Counted from the stretch's first letter, positions 21,061 through 31,891 are shown. The stretch is 64,000 nt of DNA from Janibacter endophyticus (GCF_016888335.1 NZ_JAFEJG010000004.1:2108001-2172000), one strand, 5' to 3'. The notes: generated from the letters alone by a model not told the origin. Numbers and translations: made by a program.

Positions 21061-21846
21061 TCAGCGGCCGCCCACCGCCGGTTCGGCCTGCGGACGAGGC
21101 ACCTCCTGCGCCTCCCGGGTGGCCTTGACCCAGCGGGTGAAGCCGTAGATGACGAAGGCGCCGTAGCCGATGTACATCACCGCGGTCGGCACGTAGCCGG
21201 TCGCGAAGCCGAGCGGGACACCGACGAGGTCGACGGCGATCCAGGCGAGCCAGAACTCGTTCCACCCGCGCGCCATCATGTAGGTCGCGAGCATCGAGCC
21301 GATGAAGATCCAGGCGTCGCTCCAGAAGTACCACCACTCCGGCTGCCAGTACGGGTTCGGGGCGGCGTCCCACAGGGCGGTGAAGGCCTGGTGGGCGGCG
21401 ACGGTGCCGAGCAGCCAGACGCCGATGATCGCGAGACGTTCCTTGGCGCTCGCCCATCGGGGGACGATCGCGGCGGAGTCGTCGCTCACCGCGGCCCGGG
21501 CCTTCTTGATCTGGGTCCAGCGCCACCAGCCGTAGATGCTCGTGAGGATGAAGAAGACCTGACGCCCGGCCTGGCCGAAGAGCGGGATGCGGTCGTCGGC
21601 GCCGAAGACCGCGCCGAGGTAGACCCCGAAGAGCATGATGTTGGCGCTGATCCCGACGGGCCAGGCCCAGACCCAGCGCTTCATGCCGAGCCAGGCGCTG
21701 GCGACACCGATGAGGATCCCGACGAACTCCAGCCAGTACAGCTGGTACTCACCGATCGTCAGGTGCGCGGCGATGATCTGCTGGAAGAGGTTCTGGCCGT
21801 CGTCGGCCAGGGCGGTCGCAGCGACCGCGGGCAGCTCAGAGAGCAT
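21061..21846 (-). CDS. PnuC-family transporter, probably riboflavin (RibM/PnuX-like)
   Basis: A 261-residue membrane protein of the PnuC family with about seven helices: LTIGEYQLYWLEFVGILIGV, AWPVGISANIMLFGVYLGAV and the tryptophan-rich ligand region YGWWRWTQ near residue 110, then WWYFWSDAWIFIGS. PnuC proteins take up nicotinamide riboside, thiamine or riboflavin. Here the gene sits directly behind an FMN riboswitch, the arrangement known for actinobacterial RibM/PnuX riboflavin transporters, so riboflavin is the best guess. GGAAGGA precedes the ATG and lies just after the riboswitch P1 stem, which suits control of translation. The riboflavin assignment rests mainly on the riboswitch. Confidence 0.88.
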   Translation of the reverse strand: MLSELPAVAATALADDGQNLFQQIIAAHLTIGEYQLYWLEFVGILIGVASAWLGMKRWVWAWPVGISANIMLFGVYLGAVFGADDRIPLFGQAGRQVFFILTSIYGWWRWTQIKKARAAVSDDSAAIVPRWASAKERLAIIGVWLLGTVAAHQAFTALWDAAPNPYWQPEWWYFWSDAWIFIGSMLATYMMARGWNEFWLAWIAVDLVGVPLGFATGYVPTAVMYIGYGAFVIYGFTRWVKATREAQEVPRPQAEPAVGGR

Positions 21847-21861
21847 GACTGATCCTTCCGC

Positions 21862-21984
21862 CGTGCCTCTCTCGTCCGGACTATGACCGTCGGCCCTGGG
21901 ATCGCACCAGAGTTCACCGGCCGCCCTGGCCGGGTCGCGGGCTCAATACCGCCGGTTCGGAGTTTCACCGAGTCACGAGACACG
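21862..21984 (-). promoter_or_regulatory. FMN riboswitch (RFN element)
   Basis: On the minus strand the conserved RFN blocks appear in order: ACTCGGTGAAACTCC, ACCGGCGGT, GAGCCCGCGACCCG, GGCCGGTGAACTCTGGTG, ATCCCAGGGCCGACGGT and ATAGTCCGGA. The P1 stem closes as CGTGTCTC (21984-21977) with GAGGCACG (21869-21862), one G-U pair included. The P3 arm is short. FMN binding is known to shut down expression in this class. The pnuC-like ribosome-binding site begins only a few bases after P1 and no T-run follows, pointing to translational rather than terminator control. Confidence 0.95.
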
Positions 21985-22010
21985 TGCGGGGAGCACGATA
22001 GCCGCGCGCT

Positions 22011-22667
22011 TCAGTGGGCGTGACGCCTGACCAGATCGCGGAGCTCGTCGACGGCCGCGGCAGCCGACTCGGCCCCGTAGACCGCGGACCCGGCGACGAA
22101 GACGTCGGCGCCCGCCTCGGCGCACTGCTCGATGGTCTTCGCCGACACCCCTCCGTCGACCTGGACCCAGATGTCGCCACCGTGGCGACGCACGGCCTCA
22201 CGGACCTCGCGGACCTTCGGCATCTGGTCGGCCATGAAGGACTGCCCGCCGAAGCCCGGCTCGACGGTCATGACGAGGACCATGTCGAGCTCGGGCAGCA
22301 GCTCCTCGTACGGGGCGAAGGGGGTGCCGGGCTTGAGCGCCATGCTCGCCCGGGCGCCCTGGGCGCGGATGTCGCGGGCCAGGGTGACCGGGTCCTTCGC
22401 CGCCTCGACGTGGAAGGTCACGCTCTTGGCCCCGGCCTCGGCGTACGGGGGCGCCCAGCGGTCGGGGTCCTCGATCATGAGGTGGCAGTCGATGGGGATC
22501 GGGCTGACCCTGATCAGAGACTCGACGACCGGCAGGCCGAGGGTGAGGTTGGGCACGAAGTGGGCGTCCATGACGTCGACGTGCGCCCAGTCGGCGTTGC
22601 CGATCGCCTGGAGCTCGGCCTCGAGGTTGGCGAAATCGGCGGAGAGGATGCTCGGTGAGATCTGCAC
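22011..22667 (-). CDS. rpe: Ribulose-phosphate 3-epimerase
   Basis: Interconverts ribulose 5-phosphate and xylulose 5-phosphate in the pentose phosphate pathway. The 218-residue TIM barrel begins [19 protein letters not shown], and metal and catalytic residues lie in [31 protein letters not shown] and [11 protein letters not shown]. The GTG start at 22667 falls 7 bp after the rsmB stop and gives the usual family length; a longer in-frame extension would run into rsmB and has no homology. It is the last gene of the fmt-rsmB-rpe string, upstream of the FMN riboswitch. Confidence 0.96.
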   Translation of the reverse strand: MQISPSILSADFANLEAELQAIGNADWAHVDVMDAHFVPNLTLGLPVVESLIRVSPIPIDCHLMIEDPDRWAPPYAEAGAKSVTFHVEAAKDPVTLARDIRAQGARASMALKPGTPFAPYEELLPELDMVLVMTVEPGFGGQSFMADQMPKVREVREAVRRHGGDIWVQVDGGVSAKTIEQCAEAGADVFVAGSAVYGAESAAAAVDELRDLVRRHAH

Positions 22668-22674
22668 GGGGTGA

Positions 22675-24177
22675 TCAGGCCTTCTTGCGGAGGAGGGTGA
22701 GGAACATGCCGTCGGTGCCGTGGAGGTGCGGCCACATCTGGGCGCTCGGGCCGTCACCGAGCCCGGGCAGGGTGCTCCGGGCGACGCTCCGTACCGCGGC
22801 GGGGGTGTCGAGCAGCTCAACGTCGTCACGCCGCTTCGTCACGTCGCGGACGACGAAGGTCGTCTCCGAGAGGTGCGGGCTGCACGTCGCGTAGGCGAGG
22901 ACGCCGCCGGGTGCCAGGGCGTCCAGACCGCTCGTCAGCAGGTCACGCTGGAGCGGCCCGAGGGTGGCGAGGTCGCCGGGCTGGCGCCGCCAGCGCGCCT
23001 CGGGGCGCCGGCGCAGGGCACCGAGCCCGGTGCACGGTGCGTCGACGAGCACCCGGTCGTAGCCGCCGGGCTCGTCGACGCCGACCTCGCGCCCGTCACC
23101 GGTGCGGACCTCGACGTCGACTCCTGCTGCGGCGGCCGCGTCGATCGCGGGGCGCAGCGTCGCCCGGACGAGGTCGGAGCGGTGCTCGCTCACCTCGTTG
23201 GCGACGAGGTCGGCCCCGGCCTCGCGCGCGAGGGCCGCGAGCAGCCCGGCCTTGCCACCGGGGCCGGCGCAGAGATCGAGCCAGCGCTCGCGGCGGCCCG
23301 TGGGCGCCGTGACCTCGACCCCGGCGAGGGCGAGCGCGATGAGCTGGCTCCCCTCGTCCTGCACGGCGGCACGTCCGTCGCGGACGGCCGACAGGGAGCC
23401 TGGGTCACCGCCGACGAGCAGGACGGCGAAGGGAGAGTGGTCGCCGGGGGCGGTCTCAAGGCCGTCCGCGCCGAGGAGCTCCTCGACGTCGGCGAGGCCG
23501 GGCCGGGCGACGAGCGCCACGGGCGCGGGGGCGTTGTGGGCGTGGAGCAGCCGCTCGAGCTCGGCGTCCACGGTCTCGGCGGTGGCGGCCCCGTGGCCGA
23601 GCAGCGCCTGGCGCAGCGCCTTGACGACCCACTCGGGGTGCGAGCTGTCGACCGCGAGGCGGGCGGTGGTGGGCTCGGCGGGGACGACGGTGGCGCGCCA
23701 CTCCTCGAGGGAACGCTCGCTGACGCGTCGCATCACGGCGTTGACGAGCCCGGAGGCACCCGCGCCGGTGGCCTGGCGGGCCAGGGCGACGCTCTCGTCG
23801 ACGGCGGCGTGGGTCGGCACGCGCATGCCGAGGATCTGGTGGGCGCCGAGGCGCAGCACGTCGAGGACGTTGCCGTCGAGCCGGTCGACCGGGCGGTCGG
23901 CCGCGACGGCGATGATCGCGTCGTAGAGCCCCTGCATCCGCAGCGTGCCGTAGGTCAGCTCCGTGGCGAAGGCGGCGTCGCGCCCGTCGAGGCGCCGCCG
24001 GCGCAGCTCCTGCGGCAGCTCGAGGTTGGCGTAGGCGCCGTCGGCCACCCGCCGGAGCACGGTGAAGGCGGTGAGCCGCGCAGGGTCACCCTGCCGTGCT
24101 CGCTGGGACGGCGCGGTCCGCGAGCGTTGCGGTCGCCGCGGGCCGCCGCGGCGCTGGTCGTCCTGGCGCTCAGCCAT
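22675..24177 (-). CDS. rsmB: 16S rRNA cytosine-5 methyltransferase RsmB/Sun
   Basis: SAM-dependent methyltransferase expected to modify C967 of 16S rRNA. The 500-residue protein has an N-terminal NusB-like RNA-binding domain (about residues 30-170, [20 protein letters not shown]) after a basic leader, and a C-terminal Rossmann domain with [14 protein letters not shown], the catalytic cysteine in [16 protein letters not shown] and the second conserved cysteine in [10 protein letters not shown]. It overlaps the fmt stop by 8 bp and is followed by rpe. The fmt-rsmB pairing is widespread in bacteria. Confidence 0.96.
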   Translation of the reverse strand: MAERQDDQRRGGPRRPQRSRTAPSQRARQGDPARLTAFTVLRRVADGAYANLELPQELRRRRLDGRDAAFATELTYGTLRMQGLYDAIIAVAADRPVDRLDGNVLDVLRLGAHQILGMRVPTHAAVDESVALARQATGAGASGLVNAVMRRVSERSLEEWRATVVPAEPTTARLAVDSSHPEWVVKALRQALLGHGAATAETVDAELERLLHAHNAPAPVALVARPGLADVEELLGADGLETAPGDHSPFAVLLVGGDPGSLSAVRDGRAAVQDEGSQLIALALAGVEVTAPTGRRERWLDLCAGPGGKAGLLAALAREAGADLVANEVSEHRSDLVRATLRPAIDAAAAAGVDVEVRTGDGREVGVDEPGGYDRVLVDAPCTGLGALRRRPEARWRRQPGDLATLGPLQRDLLTSGLDALAPGGVLAYATCSPHLSETTFVVRDVTKRRDDVELLDTPAAVRSVARSTLPGLGDGPSAQMWPHLHGTDGMFLTLLRKKA

Positions 24178-25126
24178 CGAGATCGCCTCCCAGTCGTTCG
24201 CCCGGCGCGATCCGGACGCCGCGCGCCCAGTCGGCGGCGGGCATCGGCTTCTTGCCGGGCGGGGTCACCGTGTCGAGCCGGACCGGACGGTCCGTGGCGC
24301 CGACGAGCACCCACGCCTTGCCGACGGCGATCTCGCCGGGCGCCAGGCTCGGCAGCTCGGCGGGCAGCCGGTCGGTCGAGCGGCTCGGCGGGCCGAGCCG
24401 CAGGCGCTCGCCGCGGAAGGTCGTCCACGCGCCGGGGTCCGGGGTGCACGCCCGGATGCGCCGGTCGACGGCGAAGGCGGGCTGGTCCCAGCGCACCCGC
24501 GCGTCCTCCGTGGTGATCTTGGGTGCGTGGCTCACGCCGTCGGCGGGCTGGGGCGAAGGGGTGACCCGGCCCTCGGCGAGACCGTCGAGGCTCGCGACGA
24601 GGAGCGGTGCTCCGGCATCTGCGAGCCGGGCGAGCAGCGACCCGGTCGTGTCGTCGGGGCGGACCGTCTCGGTCATCGTCCCGATGACGGGACCGGTGTC
24701 GAGCCCGGCCTCGATGACGAAGGTGGAGGCACCGGTCACGGCATCACCGGCGAGCAGCGCGTGCTGGACGGGGGCGGCGCCGCGCCAGGCAGGCAGCAGC
24801 GAGAAGTGGAGGTTGACCCAGCCGTGGGTCGGGACGGCGAGCAAGGCCTCGGGGACGAGGTTGCCGTAGGCGACGACGGCGACGACGTCGGGCGCCAGCG
24901 CCGCGATCTCGTCCTGGACGGCCTCGTCGCGCAGCGTCCCGGGCGTGAGGACCGGGATGCCGGCCTCCTCGGCGACCACCCTGAGCGGCGAGGGGACGAG
25001 CGAGCGGCCACGGCCGGCCCGCGCGTCGGGGCGGGTGAGGACGGCGACGACCTCGTGCGGGCTGTCGAGGAGAGCCCGCAGAGAAGGGATCGCGACCTCG
25101 GGGGTCCCGGCAAAGATCACATGCAC
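24170..25126 (-). CDS. fmt: Methionyl-tRNA formyltransferase
   Basis: Formylates initiator Met-tRNA using 10-formyl-tetrahydrofolate. The 318-residue protein starts [19 protein letters not shown] and has the folate-binding/catalytic stretch [20 protein letters not shown], with Asn and His of the active site, then a C-terminal OB-like domain ([14 protein letters not shown] onward). Start choice: the GTG at 25126 aligns with the usual MRLVFAGTP start, and TAGACT seven bases before it suggests a leaderless message. The stop overlaps rsmB by 8 bp. Confidence 0.96.
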   Translation of the reverse strand: MHVIFAGTPEVAIPSLRALLDSPHEVVAVLTRPDARAGRGRSLVPSPLRVVAEEAGIPVLTPGTLRDEAVQDEIAALAPDVVAVVAYGNLVPEALLAVPTHGWVNLHFSLLPAWRGAAPVQHALLAGDAVTGASTFVIEAGLDTGPVIGTMTETVRPDDTTGSLLARLADAGAPLLVASLDGLAEGRVTPSPQPADGVSHAPKITTEDARVRWDQPAFAVDRRIRACTPDPGAWTTFRGERLRLGPPSRSTDRLPAELPSLAPGEIAVGKAWVLVGATDRPVRLDTVTPPGKKPMPAADWARGVRIAPGERLGGDLDG

Positions 25127-25133
25127 CCGGCGA

Positions 25134-25139
25134 AGTCTA
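25134..25139 (-). promoter_or_regulatory. Probable fmt -10 (leaderless)
   Basis: Minus-strand TAGACT followed by seven bases and the fmt GTG, in the 51-bp gap after priA. It is the same hexamer as found before hisE. No -35 or ribosome-binding site is evident. Confidence 0.45.
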
Positions 25140-25177
25140 GGTGCTCGGCCGAGAGGCTCCGCGCTGTCTCCACGCGG

Positions 25178-27172
25178 TCACAGCCCGCGGTCGAGGACGT
25201 GCGGCCCGACCCGCACCTGGACCGGGTCGGCGACCTTGCGGCCGGACTCCGTGGCACGCAGCGCCGCAAGATGTCGCAGCACCTGCCCCGCCCCGGCCTC
25301 CCCGGCTCGCACGACGAGGTGCTCCGCACGGGGCATCCCGATGGCAGGCGCCGGGCCGACGACGTCGGCGCCGAGCTCGGCGAGCCCGTCCCGGACCTCG
25401 CGCAGGCGCGCTCGGTCGCCGAGGACGAGCGCCGACCAGGCCGCCGGGGGCAGCCCGAGCTCGGCCCGCTCGGCGAGCTCACGGGACGCGAACCAGGCCG
25501 GGTCCCACCGGACGACGGCCTCGACGGGGGCGAGCACCTCGTGCTCGGGCACGCCCGCGAGGACCACCTCTCCCCCGTCGGCCCAGGGCCGCACGAGTGC
25601 CGCCGCGCCGAGCCAGCGCCGCACGCTCTCCTCCCCCGCCCGCAGTGACGGCCGGTCGAGCAGTGCCCAGGCGTCGAGCAGCAGCGCGGCGGCGTAGCCA
25701 TCCTCGGCGACCGGCTCGGCACCCGGCGTCGCGACGACGATCGCGGGACGGGCCGGGACGGTCGCGACGACGTCGGGTGCTCCGGAGCGCACGACCGGGA
25801 CACCGGGGAAGGCGCGGCCGATCTCCTCGGAGGTCCGTCGCGCACCGACGACGCTGGCGCGCAGCGCGCTGCTGTCGCACTCGGGGCACGTCCATGCCGT
25901 CCCCGGCTGGGCGCACCAGCCGCAGACGGGGGTACCTCCCGAGCCGGGCAGGCTGAGCGGCCCCTGGCACCCCGGGCACCGCGCGGGGGCTCGGCACTCC
26001 GCGCACCGGGTGGCGGGCACGTAGCCGCGCCGCGGCACCTGGACGAGGACCGGACCGCGCTCGAGCCCCTCCTTGGCCGCCCGCCAGGCGGCCGAGGGGA
26101 TGTGCGCACGGGCGCCCGGCCCGTCCCGCTCGGCGTCGTGCCCCTCCCCCGCGATGCGCACGCGCGGCGCGTCTCGCCGCTCCGTCAGCCCCCCGATCGC
26201 GACGAGGGCGCCCTGCTCGACGAGCGAGACGACCTCGGTGCTCACGGTGAGACCGGCCGTGAGCACCGCGGCCCCGGTGACCTCGGCCCGGGCGAGCAGG
26301 ACGTCCCTCACGTGGTGGTAGGGCGCCCGGGGCTCGAGGTGGAGGTCGTCGCCGTCGTCCCACCAGGAGACGAGCCCGAGGTCACGCACGGGGGCGAAGG
26401 TCGCCGCTCGCGTCCCGACGACGACCTGGACGTGACCGCGCAGCACCGAGAGCCACGCGGTGTAGCGGGCCTGCGGCCCCTGGTCGGCGTGGAGCACGAC
26501 ATGACGCCCCGGCCCGAGCGCCGCCCCGAGCGCCGCGTCGACCCGGTCGAGATCACGCCGGTCGGGCACGACGATGACGCTCCCGCGCCCCGAGGACAGG
26601 GTGGCCAGTGCCGCGTCGGCCAAGGCCCGGGGCCAGTCCTGCGCGGGGTCGACCGCGGGGCTCGCGAGCAGGGCCGCGCGGGGTGACTCCCCCGCGGCGA
26701 GCCGGCGCCACAGCGCGGCGCCTGCCCGGTGCCTCGCCCACGAGACCGGCGGTTCCTCGGGGGTCACGAGAGGGTTGGGCTCGGCAGGGGGCCGCTCGGT
26801 CAGTGCCCGCTCGGCGCGGGCGTGCCGCGGCGGGATCGCCAGCCGCAGCACGTCCATGATCGTGCCCGCCTGCTGCCGCGCCACCCGCGTCGCGACCTCG
26901 TGGATCTCCGGGGTGAGGACGGGCTCGGCGCTGACGACCGTGCGGATCGGCGCCAGCCGGCCCTCGTGCTCGGCGGTCGCAGACCGCTCGAGGACGTACC
27001 CCGCGAGGTCCTGCCCGGCGAAGCGCACCTTGACCCGAGCGCCCGGGACGGCGCTCTGCTCGAGCTCCTCCGGGACGGAGTACTCGAAGGCGCGGTCGAG
27101 GTGGGCCAGGCCCGTGTCGACGAGGACGCGAGCCACGTCCCCTTCGCCCTCCGGCACCTCGATCTCCAGCAC
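25178..27172 (-). CDS. priA: Primosomal protein N' (PriA), actinobacterial helicase-less type
   Basis: Homologue of the replication-restart protein PriA, about 664 residues. The N-terminal DNA-binding domain (RVLVDTGLAHLDRAFEYSVP, VRFAGQDLAGYVLERS) and the zinc region with four CxxC pairs (CAEC, CPGC, CGWC, CPEC, about residues 395-440) are intact. The Walker A loop GSGKT is absent: the matching region reads SSGRGSVIVVPDRRDL, and the DEAH position is WWDDGDD, so it should not hydrolyse ATP like E. coli PriA; this loss is known for actinobacteria. The GTG at 27172 is preferred over an upstream TTG because TAGGTT (-10) ends seven bases before it and overlaps that TTG. Confidence 0.92.
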   Translation of the reverse strand: MLEIEVPEGEGDVARVLVDTGLAHLDRAFEYSVPEELEQSAVPGARVKVRFAGQDLAGYVLERSATAEHEGRLAPIRTVVSAEPVLTPEIHEVATRVARQQAGTIMDVLRLAIPPRHARAERALTERPPAEPNPLVTPEEPPVSWARHRAGAALWRRLAAGESPRAALLASPAVDPAQDWPRALADAALATLSSGRGSVIVVPDRRDLDRVDAALGAALGPGRHVVLHADQGPQARYTAWLSVLRGHVQVVVGTRAATFAPVRDLGLVSWWDDGDDLHLEPRAPYHHVRDVLLARAEVTGAAVLTAGLTVSTEVVSLVEQGALVAIGGLTERRDAPRVRIAGEGHDAERDGPGARAHIPSAAWRAAKEGLERGPVLVQVPRRGYVPATRCAECRAPARCPGCQGPLSLPGSGGTPVCGWCAQPGTAWTCPECDSSALRASVVGARRTSEEIGRAFPGVPVVRSGAPDVVATVPARPAIVVATPGAEPVAEDGYAAALLLDAWALLDRPSLRAGEESVRRWLGAAALVRPWADGGEVVLAGVPEHEVLAPVEAVVRWDPAWFASRELAERAELGLPPAAWSALVLGDRARLREVRDGLAELGADVVGPAPAIGMPRAEHLVVRAGEAGAGQVLRHLAALRATESGRKVADPVQVRVGPHVLDRGL

Positions 27173-27179
27173 GGGCGCC

Positions 27180-27185
27180 AACCTA
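27180..27185 (-). promoter_or_regulatory. Probable priA -10 (leaderless)
   Basis: Minus-strand TAGGTT, then seven bases, then GTG at 27172. It overlaps an alternative TTG start at 27181, arguing against that start. No convincing -35 is visible. Confidence 0.45.
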
Positions 27186-27208
27186 GCCCGACGGACCGAC
27201 AGCCGGGG

Positions 27209-28426
<1,218 letters not shown>

Positions 28427-28470
28427 GGGAGTGCTCCTGAAGAAGTGTGCGGTCGAAGGACACGACGAGT

Positions 28471-29745
28471 CTAGGCGTCGGCGATCACGTCGTGGACGAG
28501 GTCGAGGATGGCGTGCGCCACGGTCCCCTTGTCGGCCGGGCCGACGACGACCTCGGGGTGGCCCGGGCGCAGGAGGTGGACGGTGCTCTCGTCCTGGCCG
28601 AAGGTGACACCCTCGCCGACCTCGTTGACGACGAGCGCGTCACAGCCCTTGCGGGCCAGCTTGGCCCGGCCGTGCTCGAGCACCGAGCCGCTCTCGTCCC
28701 CGGTCTCCGCGGCGAAGCCGATGATCACCGGGGACTCCGGCCGTGGCGAGGCGGCCCGGTCGGCGACGATCCCCGCGAGGATGTCGGGGTTGCGCACGAG
28801 CTCGATCGTCGGGGCGGAGTCCTCCTCGCCCGCGCCGTGCGCCTTCTTGATCTTGCTCGTCGCGAGGGTGGCCGGTCGGAAGTCCGCGACCGCCGCGGCC
28901 ATGACGACGACGTCGTGCTCGCCGACGCGGGCGGTGACCGCGTCCTGCAGCTGCCGGGCGCTCTCGACGCGGACGACCTCGACGCTCGGGTCCTCCGGCA
29001 CGGGGATCTCGACGTGGGCGACGACGAGGGTCACCGCGGCGCCGCGCTCGGCGGCGGCCCGGGCCAGGGCGATGCCCTGCTTGCCGGACGAGCGGTTGCC
29101 GAGGTAGCGCACGGGGTCGAGCGCCTCACGGGTGCCGCCGGCGGTCACGAGGACGCGACGGCCGGCAAGGTCACCTGGCCTCACCCCTTCGAGGCTCGTC
29201 CCTGGCACCTCCGGGACCACCGCGCCCGCGGCGGCGAGGGCCGCCTCGAGGAGCACCTCCGGCTCGGGCAGGCGCCCCGGGCCGGTGTCGGCGCCGGTGA
29301 GGCGACCGGATGCGGGCTCGACGACGGTGACACCCCGCTCGCGCAGGGTCGCGACGTTGGCGCGGGTCGCGGCGTGCTCCCACATCTCGGTGTGCATCGC
29401 CGGCGCCATGACGACGGGGCAGCGCGCGGTGAGCAGGACGTTGGTCAGCAGGTCGCCGGCGAGGCCGTGGGCGGCCTTGGCCAGGAGGTCTGCGGTCGCA
29501 GGCGCGACGACGACGAGGTCGGCCTCCTGGCCGAGCCGGACGTGCGGCACGTCGGTGATGTTGCTCCAGACGTCGGTCTGGACCCGCCCGCCGGAGAGCG
29601 CCTCCCACGTCGGCGCACCGACGAAGCGGAGAGCGGCCTCCGTCGGGACGACGGTCACCTCGTGACCGGCCTCCGTGAAGAGACGCAGGAGCAGGGCCGC
29701 CTTGTAGGCGGCGATCCCCCCGGTGACCCCGAGGACGACGCGCAC
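28471..29745 (-). CDS. coaBC: Bifunctional phosphopantothenoylcysteine decarboxylase/synthetase
   Basis: Two consecutive steps of coenzyme A synthesis. The 424-residue protein has an N-terminal flavodoxin-like CoaC domain ([20 protein letters not shown], the histidine in [12 protein letters not shown], and APAMHTEMW) and a C-terminal CoaB domain from about residue 190 ([20 protein letters not shown], then a KIKK lysine). The segment matching the E. coli ACGDIGPGR motif reads TGADTGPGR, so the cysteine that finishes the decarboxylation is not at that position. The GTG start is 10 bp after the rpoZ stop; an operon rpoZ-coaBC-metK is likely. Confidence 0.95.
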   Translation of the reverse strand: MRVVLGVTGGIAAYKAALLLRLFTEAGHEVTVVPTEAALRFVGAPTWEALSGGRVQTDVWSNITDVPHVRLGQEADLVVVAPATADLLAKAAHGLAGDLLTNVLLTARCPVVMAPAMHTEMWEHAATRANVATLRERGVTVVEPASGRLTGADTGPGRLPEPEVLLEAALAAAGAVVPEVPGTSLEGVRPGDLAGRRVLVTAGGTREALDPVRYLGNRSSGKQGIALARAAAERGAAVTLVVAHVEIPVPEDPSVEVVRVESARQLQDAVTARVGEHDVVVMAAAVADFRPATLATSKIKKAHGAGEEDSAPTIELVRNPDILAGIVADRAASPRPESPVIIGFAAETGDESGSVLEHGRAKLARKGCDALVVNEVGEGVTFGQDESTVHLLRPGHPEVVVGPADKGTVAHAILDLVHDVIADA

Positions 29746-29755
29746 GTGTGCCCGA

Positions 29756-30073
29756 TCAGACGGGGTCGGTGCTGAAGGCGTCGGCGGCGGAGACAGCCGA
29801 GGTGTCCTCGCCCTCGGGCGTCGGCTCGCACGTGAGGAGGCCCTCGTTGATCTCGCGCAGGGCGATGGAGATCGGCTTCTCGTGCACCTGGGCGTCGACG
29901 AGCGGGCCGATGTGCTCGAGGAGACCCTCCTGGAGCTGGCTGTAGTAGGCGTTGATCTGGCGGGCGCGCTTGGCGCTGTAGAGCACCAGCGCGTACTTGC
30001 TGTCCGAGTGGGTCAGGAGGTCGTCGATCGGCGGGTTGGTGATGCCGATGGGGTTGGCCACGGTGCCAGACAC
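29756..30073 (-). CDS. rpoZ: RNA polymerase omega subunit
   Basis: Small subunit that helps assemble RNA polymerase by binding the beta-prime tail. The 105-residue protein has the conserved core [20 protein letters not shown] followed by [14 protein letters not shown] and ends in an acidic tail, normal for actinobacteria. The GTG start follows the gmk stop by one base, so gmk and rpoZ are coupled, the common bacterial order gmk-rpoZ-coaBC. Confidence 0.97.
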   Translation of the reverse strand: MSGTVANPIGITNPPIDDLLTHSDSKYALVLYSAKRARQINAYYSQLQEGLLEHIGPLVDAQVHEKPISIALREINEGLLTCEPTPEGEDTSAVSAADAFSTDPV

Positions 30074-30074
30074 G

Positions 30075-30647
30075 TCAGTCCTTGTCGTCGAGTTCGGGGG
30101 ATCTCATCAAGGATACGAGTTCTTCGGCCGCACGGCGAACCTCGTCGTTGACGACGACGGCGTCGAACTCCCCCTGCGCGGCCATCTCGACCTTCGCGGT
30201 CTCGAGCCGGACGGCCCGCTCCTCCTCGGTCTCGGTGCCACGGCCGACGAGCCGGGAGACGAGGTCGTCCCACGACGGCGGGGCGAGGAAGACGAAGCGC
30301 GCCTCGGGCATCGCGGCCCGCACCTGGCGCGCGCCCTGCAGGTCGATCTCGAGCAGCGGGAGCCGCCCGTCCGCCAGGGCCTGCTCGACCGGCCCGCGGG
30401 GCGTGCCGTACGAGGCCCGGCCGTGGACGACCGCCCACTCGAGCATCTCCCCCTTCGAGACCATGTCGGCGAAGTCCTCGCCGCTCACGAAGTGGTAGTG
30501 CCGGCCGTCGACCTCCCCGGGGCGGGCCGGACGGGTGGTGGCCGAGACGGAGAGCCAGACCTCGGGGTGGTGCTCACGGATGTAGGCGGCGACGGTGCCC
30601 TTGCCGACGGCGGTGGGCCCGGCGAGGACCGTGAGGCGGGAGGTCAC
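30075..30647 (-). CDS. gmk: Guanylate kinase
   Basis: Phosphorylates GMP to GDP with ATP. The 190-residue protein has the P-loop GPTAVGKGT at residues 10-18, then [21 protein letters not shown] and the GMP-binding segment; [20 protein letters not shown] follows. The usual glycine/serine P-loop residue is altanine (TAVGKGT instead of SGVGKGT), common in actinobacteria. The GTG start overlaps the mihF stop as GTGA, and rpoZ follows after one base. Confidence 0.97.
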   Translation of the reverse strand: MTSRLTVLAGPTAVGKGTVAAYIREHHPEVWLSVSATTRPARPGEVDGRHYHFVSGEDFADMVSKGEMLEWAVVHGRASYGTPRGPVEQALADGRLPLLEIDLQGARQVRAAMPEARFVFLAPPSWDDLVSRLVGRGTETEEERAVRLETAKVEMAAQGEFDAVVVNDEVRRAAEELVSLMRSPELDDKD

Positions 30648-30961
30648 CGGGCATCGAAGCGGGCGACGAGCGCGGCGACCTGGTGCTGCCCCAGGCCGCG
30701 CAGGCGCCGCGACTCGGCGATGCCGAACTCGGCCATGATCTGGCGCGCCTTGACCCGGCCGATGCCGGGCATCGACTCGAGCAGCGAGGTCACCTTCATC
30801 TTTGCCACGGCCTCGTTGGTCGCCCGCTGGTCGATGACCTCGCGGATCGAGCCGCCGGCCGTCTTGAGGCGGAGCCTGATCGCGGCGCGCTCGCGGCGGG
30901 CGGCCGCGGCCTTGGCGAGGGCCTCGGCCCGCTGCTCTGGGGTGAGGGGTGGAACTGCCAC
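30644..30961 (-). CDS. mihF: Actinobacterial integration host factor
   Basis: Nucleoid-associated DNA-bending protein of the mIHF/sIHF family, unrelated in fold to enterobacterial IHF. The 105-residue form carries the basic N-terminal helix (EALAKAAAARRERAAIRLRL) and the helix-two-turn-helix DNA-binding part MPGIGRVKARQIMAEFGI. It was named for supporting phage L5 integration in mycobacteria. The GTG start has GGGAGCC upstream. It directly precedes gmk with a 4-bp overlap and follows pyrF by 57 bp. Confidence 0.96.
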   Translation of the reverse strand: MAVPPLTPEQRAEALAKAAAARRERAAIRLRLKTAGGSIREVIDQRATNEAVAKMKVTSLLESMPGIGRVKARQIMAEFGIAESRRLRGLGQHQVAALVARFDAR

Positions 30962-30997
30962 GTCGAGGCTCCCGTGTCGTTCTGGCGTGATCCTTGG

Positions 30998-31003
30998 ATG
31001 CTA
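30998..31003 (-). promoter_or_regulatory. Probable mihF-gmk-rpoZ -10
   Basis: Minus-strand TAGCAT in the 57-bp gap between pyrF and mihF. It would give a leader of about 30 bases that includes the GGGAGCC ribosome-binding site. This is one of the few candidate promoters here with a normal leader. The -35 is unclear. Confidence 0.4.
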
Positions 31004-31018
31004 CTCGGCAGGGCGCGC

Positions 31019-31891
31019 TCAGGCTGGGACGTCGACCACTTCGCGGACGCTGCGAGCGACATCGCGCGCCCTGGCCCGCAGCTCCGTGGCGTCCGGCCCG
31101 GCGGACAGCACGTCGCGGCTGCTCGAGGCGAGGACCTGGTCGAGCGCCCCGGCGAAGACCCGCCGCACGTCGTCGGCGGTCGCTCCCTGAGCCCCGAGAC
31201 CGGGTGCGAGCAGCGGCCCTCCGGACGCCGGCAGGTCGATGCCGAGGTCACGCACCGCCTGGCCGACCGTCGCGCCGACGACGAGGCCGACGCTGCCGAG
31301 CTCGCCGCGCCCGCGGGCGTCGGCGTTGTCCCCAGCAGCCCCCTCCGCGATCGTCGCCGCGACCGAACGGCCGTCCACGCCGCGGGCGTGCTGCACCGAG
31401 GCTCCCTCGGGGTTGGAGGTGAGCGCGAGGACGAAGACCCCGCGGCCCGTCTGGTGGGCGAGGTCGATCGCCGGCCGCAGCGACTCGTAGCCGAGGTAGG
31501 GGCTCAGCGTGATCGCGTCGGCGGCCGCCGGGGCGTCCTCGCCGAGGAAGGCCTCCGCGTAGGCGTCGACGGTGGAGCCGATGTCGCCGCGCTTGACGTC
31601 AAGGACGGACAGGGTGCCCGCCACCCGCAGCTCGTCGAGGACCCGCTCGAGGAGGGCCACCCCCTTCGCCCCGAACACCTCGAAGAGCGCGGACTGGGGC
31701 TTGACCGCCGCCACCGAGCCGGCGAAGGCCTCCACGCAGGTCAGCGCGAAGCGCTCCACGCCGGCGTAGTCGTAGGTCAGCCCCCACGACTCGACGAGCC
31801 CGCGGTGCGGGTCGATGCCGGCGCACAGCGGGCCGTGCTCGTCCATGGCGGCCCGCAGCCGCTGCCCGAACGTGCTGTCCAGGGCGCTCAT
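31019..31891 (-). CDS. pyrF: Orotidine 5'-phosphate decarboxylase (long type)
   Basis: Last step of UMP synthesis, decarboxylating OMP. At 290 residues this is the longer, type 2 PyrF common in actinobacteria. The catalytic Lys-Asp motif is seen in LSVLDVKRGDIGSTVDAYAE at about residues 95-114, and LCAGIDPHRGLVESWGL near the N-terminus binds substrate. The ATG at 31891 overlaps the pyrD stop (ATGA), making it the last gene of the pyr operon. Confidence 0.96.
   Translation of the reverse strand: MSALDSTFGQRLRAAMDEHGPLCAGIDPHRGLVESWGLTYDYAGVERFALTCVEAFAGSVAAVKPQSALFEVFGAKGVALLERVLDELRVAGTLSVLDVKRGDIGSTVDAYAEAFLGEDAPAAADAITLSPYLGYESLRPAIDLAHQTGRGVFVLALTSNPEGASVQHARGVDGRSVAATIAEGAAGDNADARGRGELGSVGLVVGATVGQAVRDLGIDLPASGGPLLAPGLGAQGATADDVRRVFAGALDQVLASSSRDVLSAGPDATELRARARDVARSVREVVDVPA

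Noticed and set aside
27181-27181. TTG start for priA three codons upstream
   Set aside because: It lies inside the TAGGTT -10 hexamer; the GTG at 27172 is correctly spaced from it and keeps the conserved N-terminus.
28427-28470. Possible SAM riboswitch upstream of metK or metNIQ
   Set aside because: The gap before metK is only 44 bp and metN appears leaderless; none of the conserved SAM riboswitch blocks is present.
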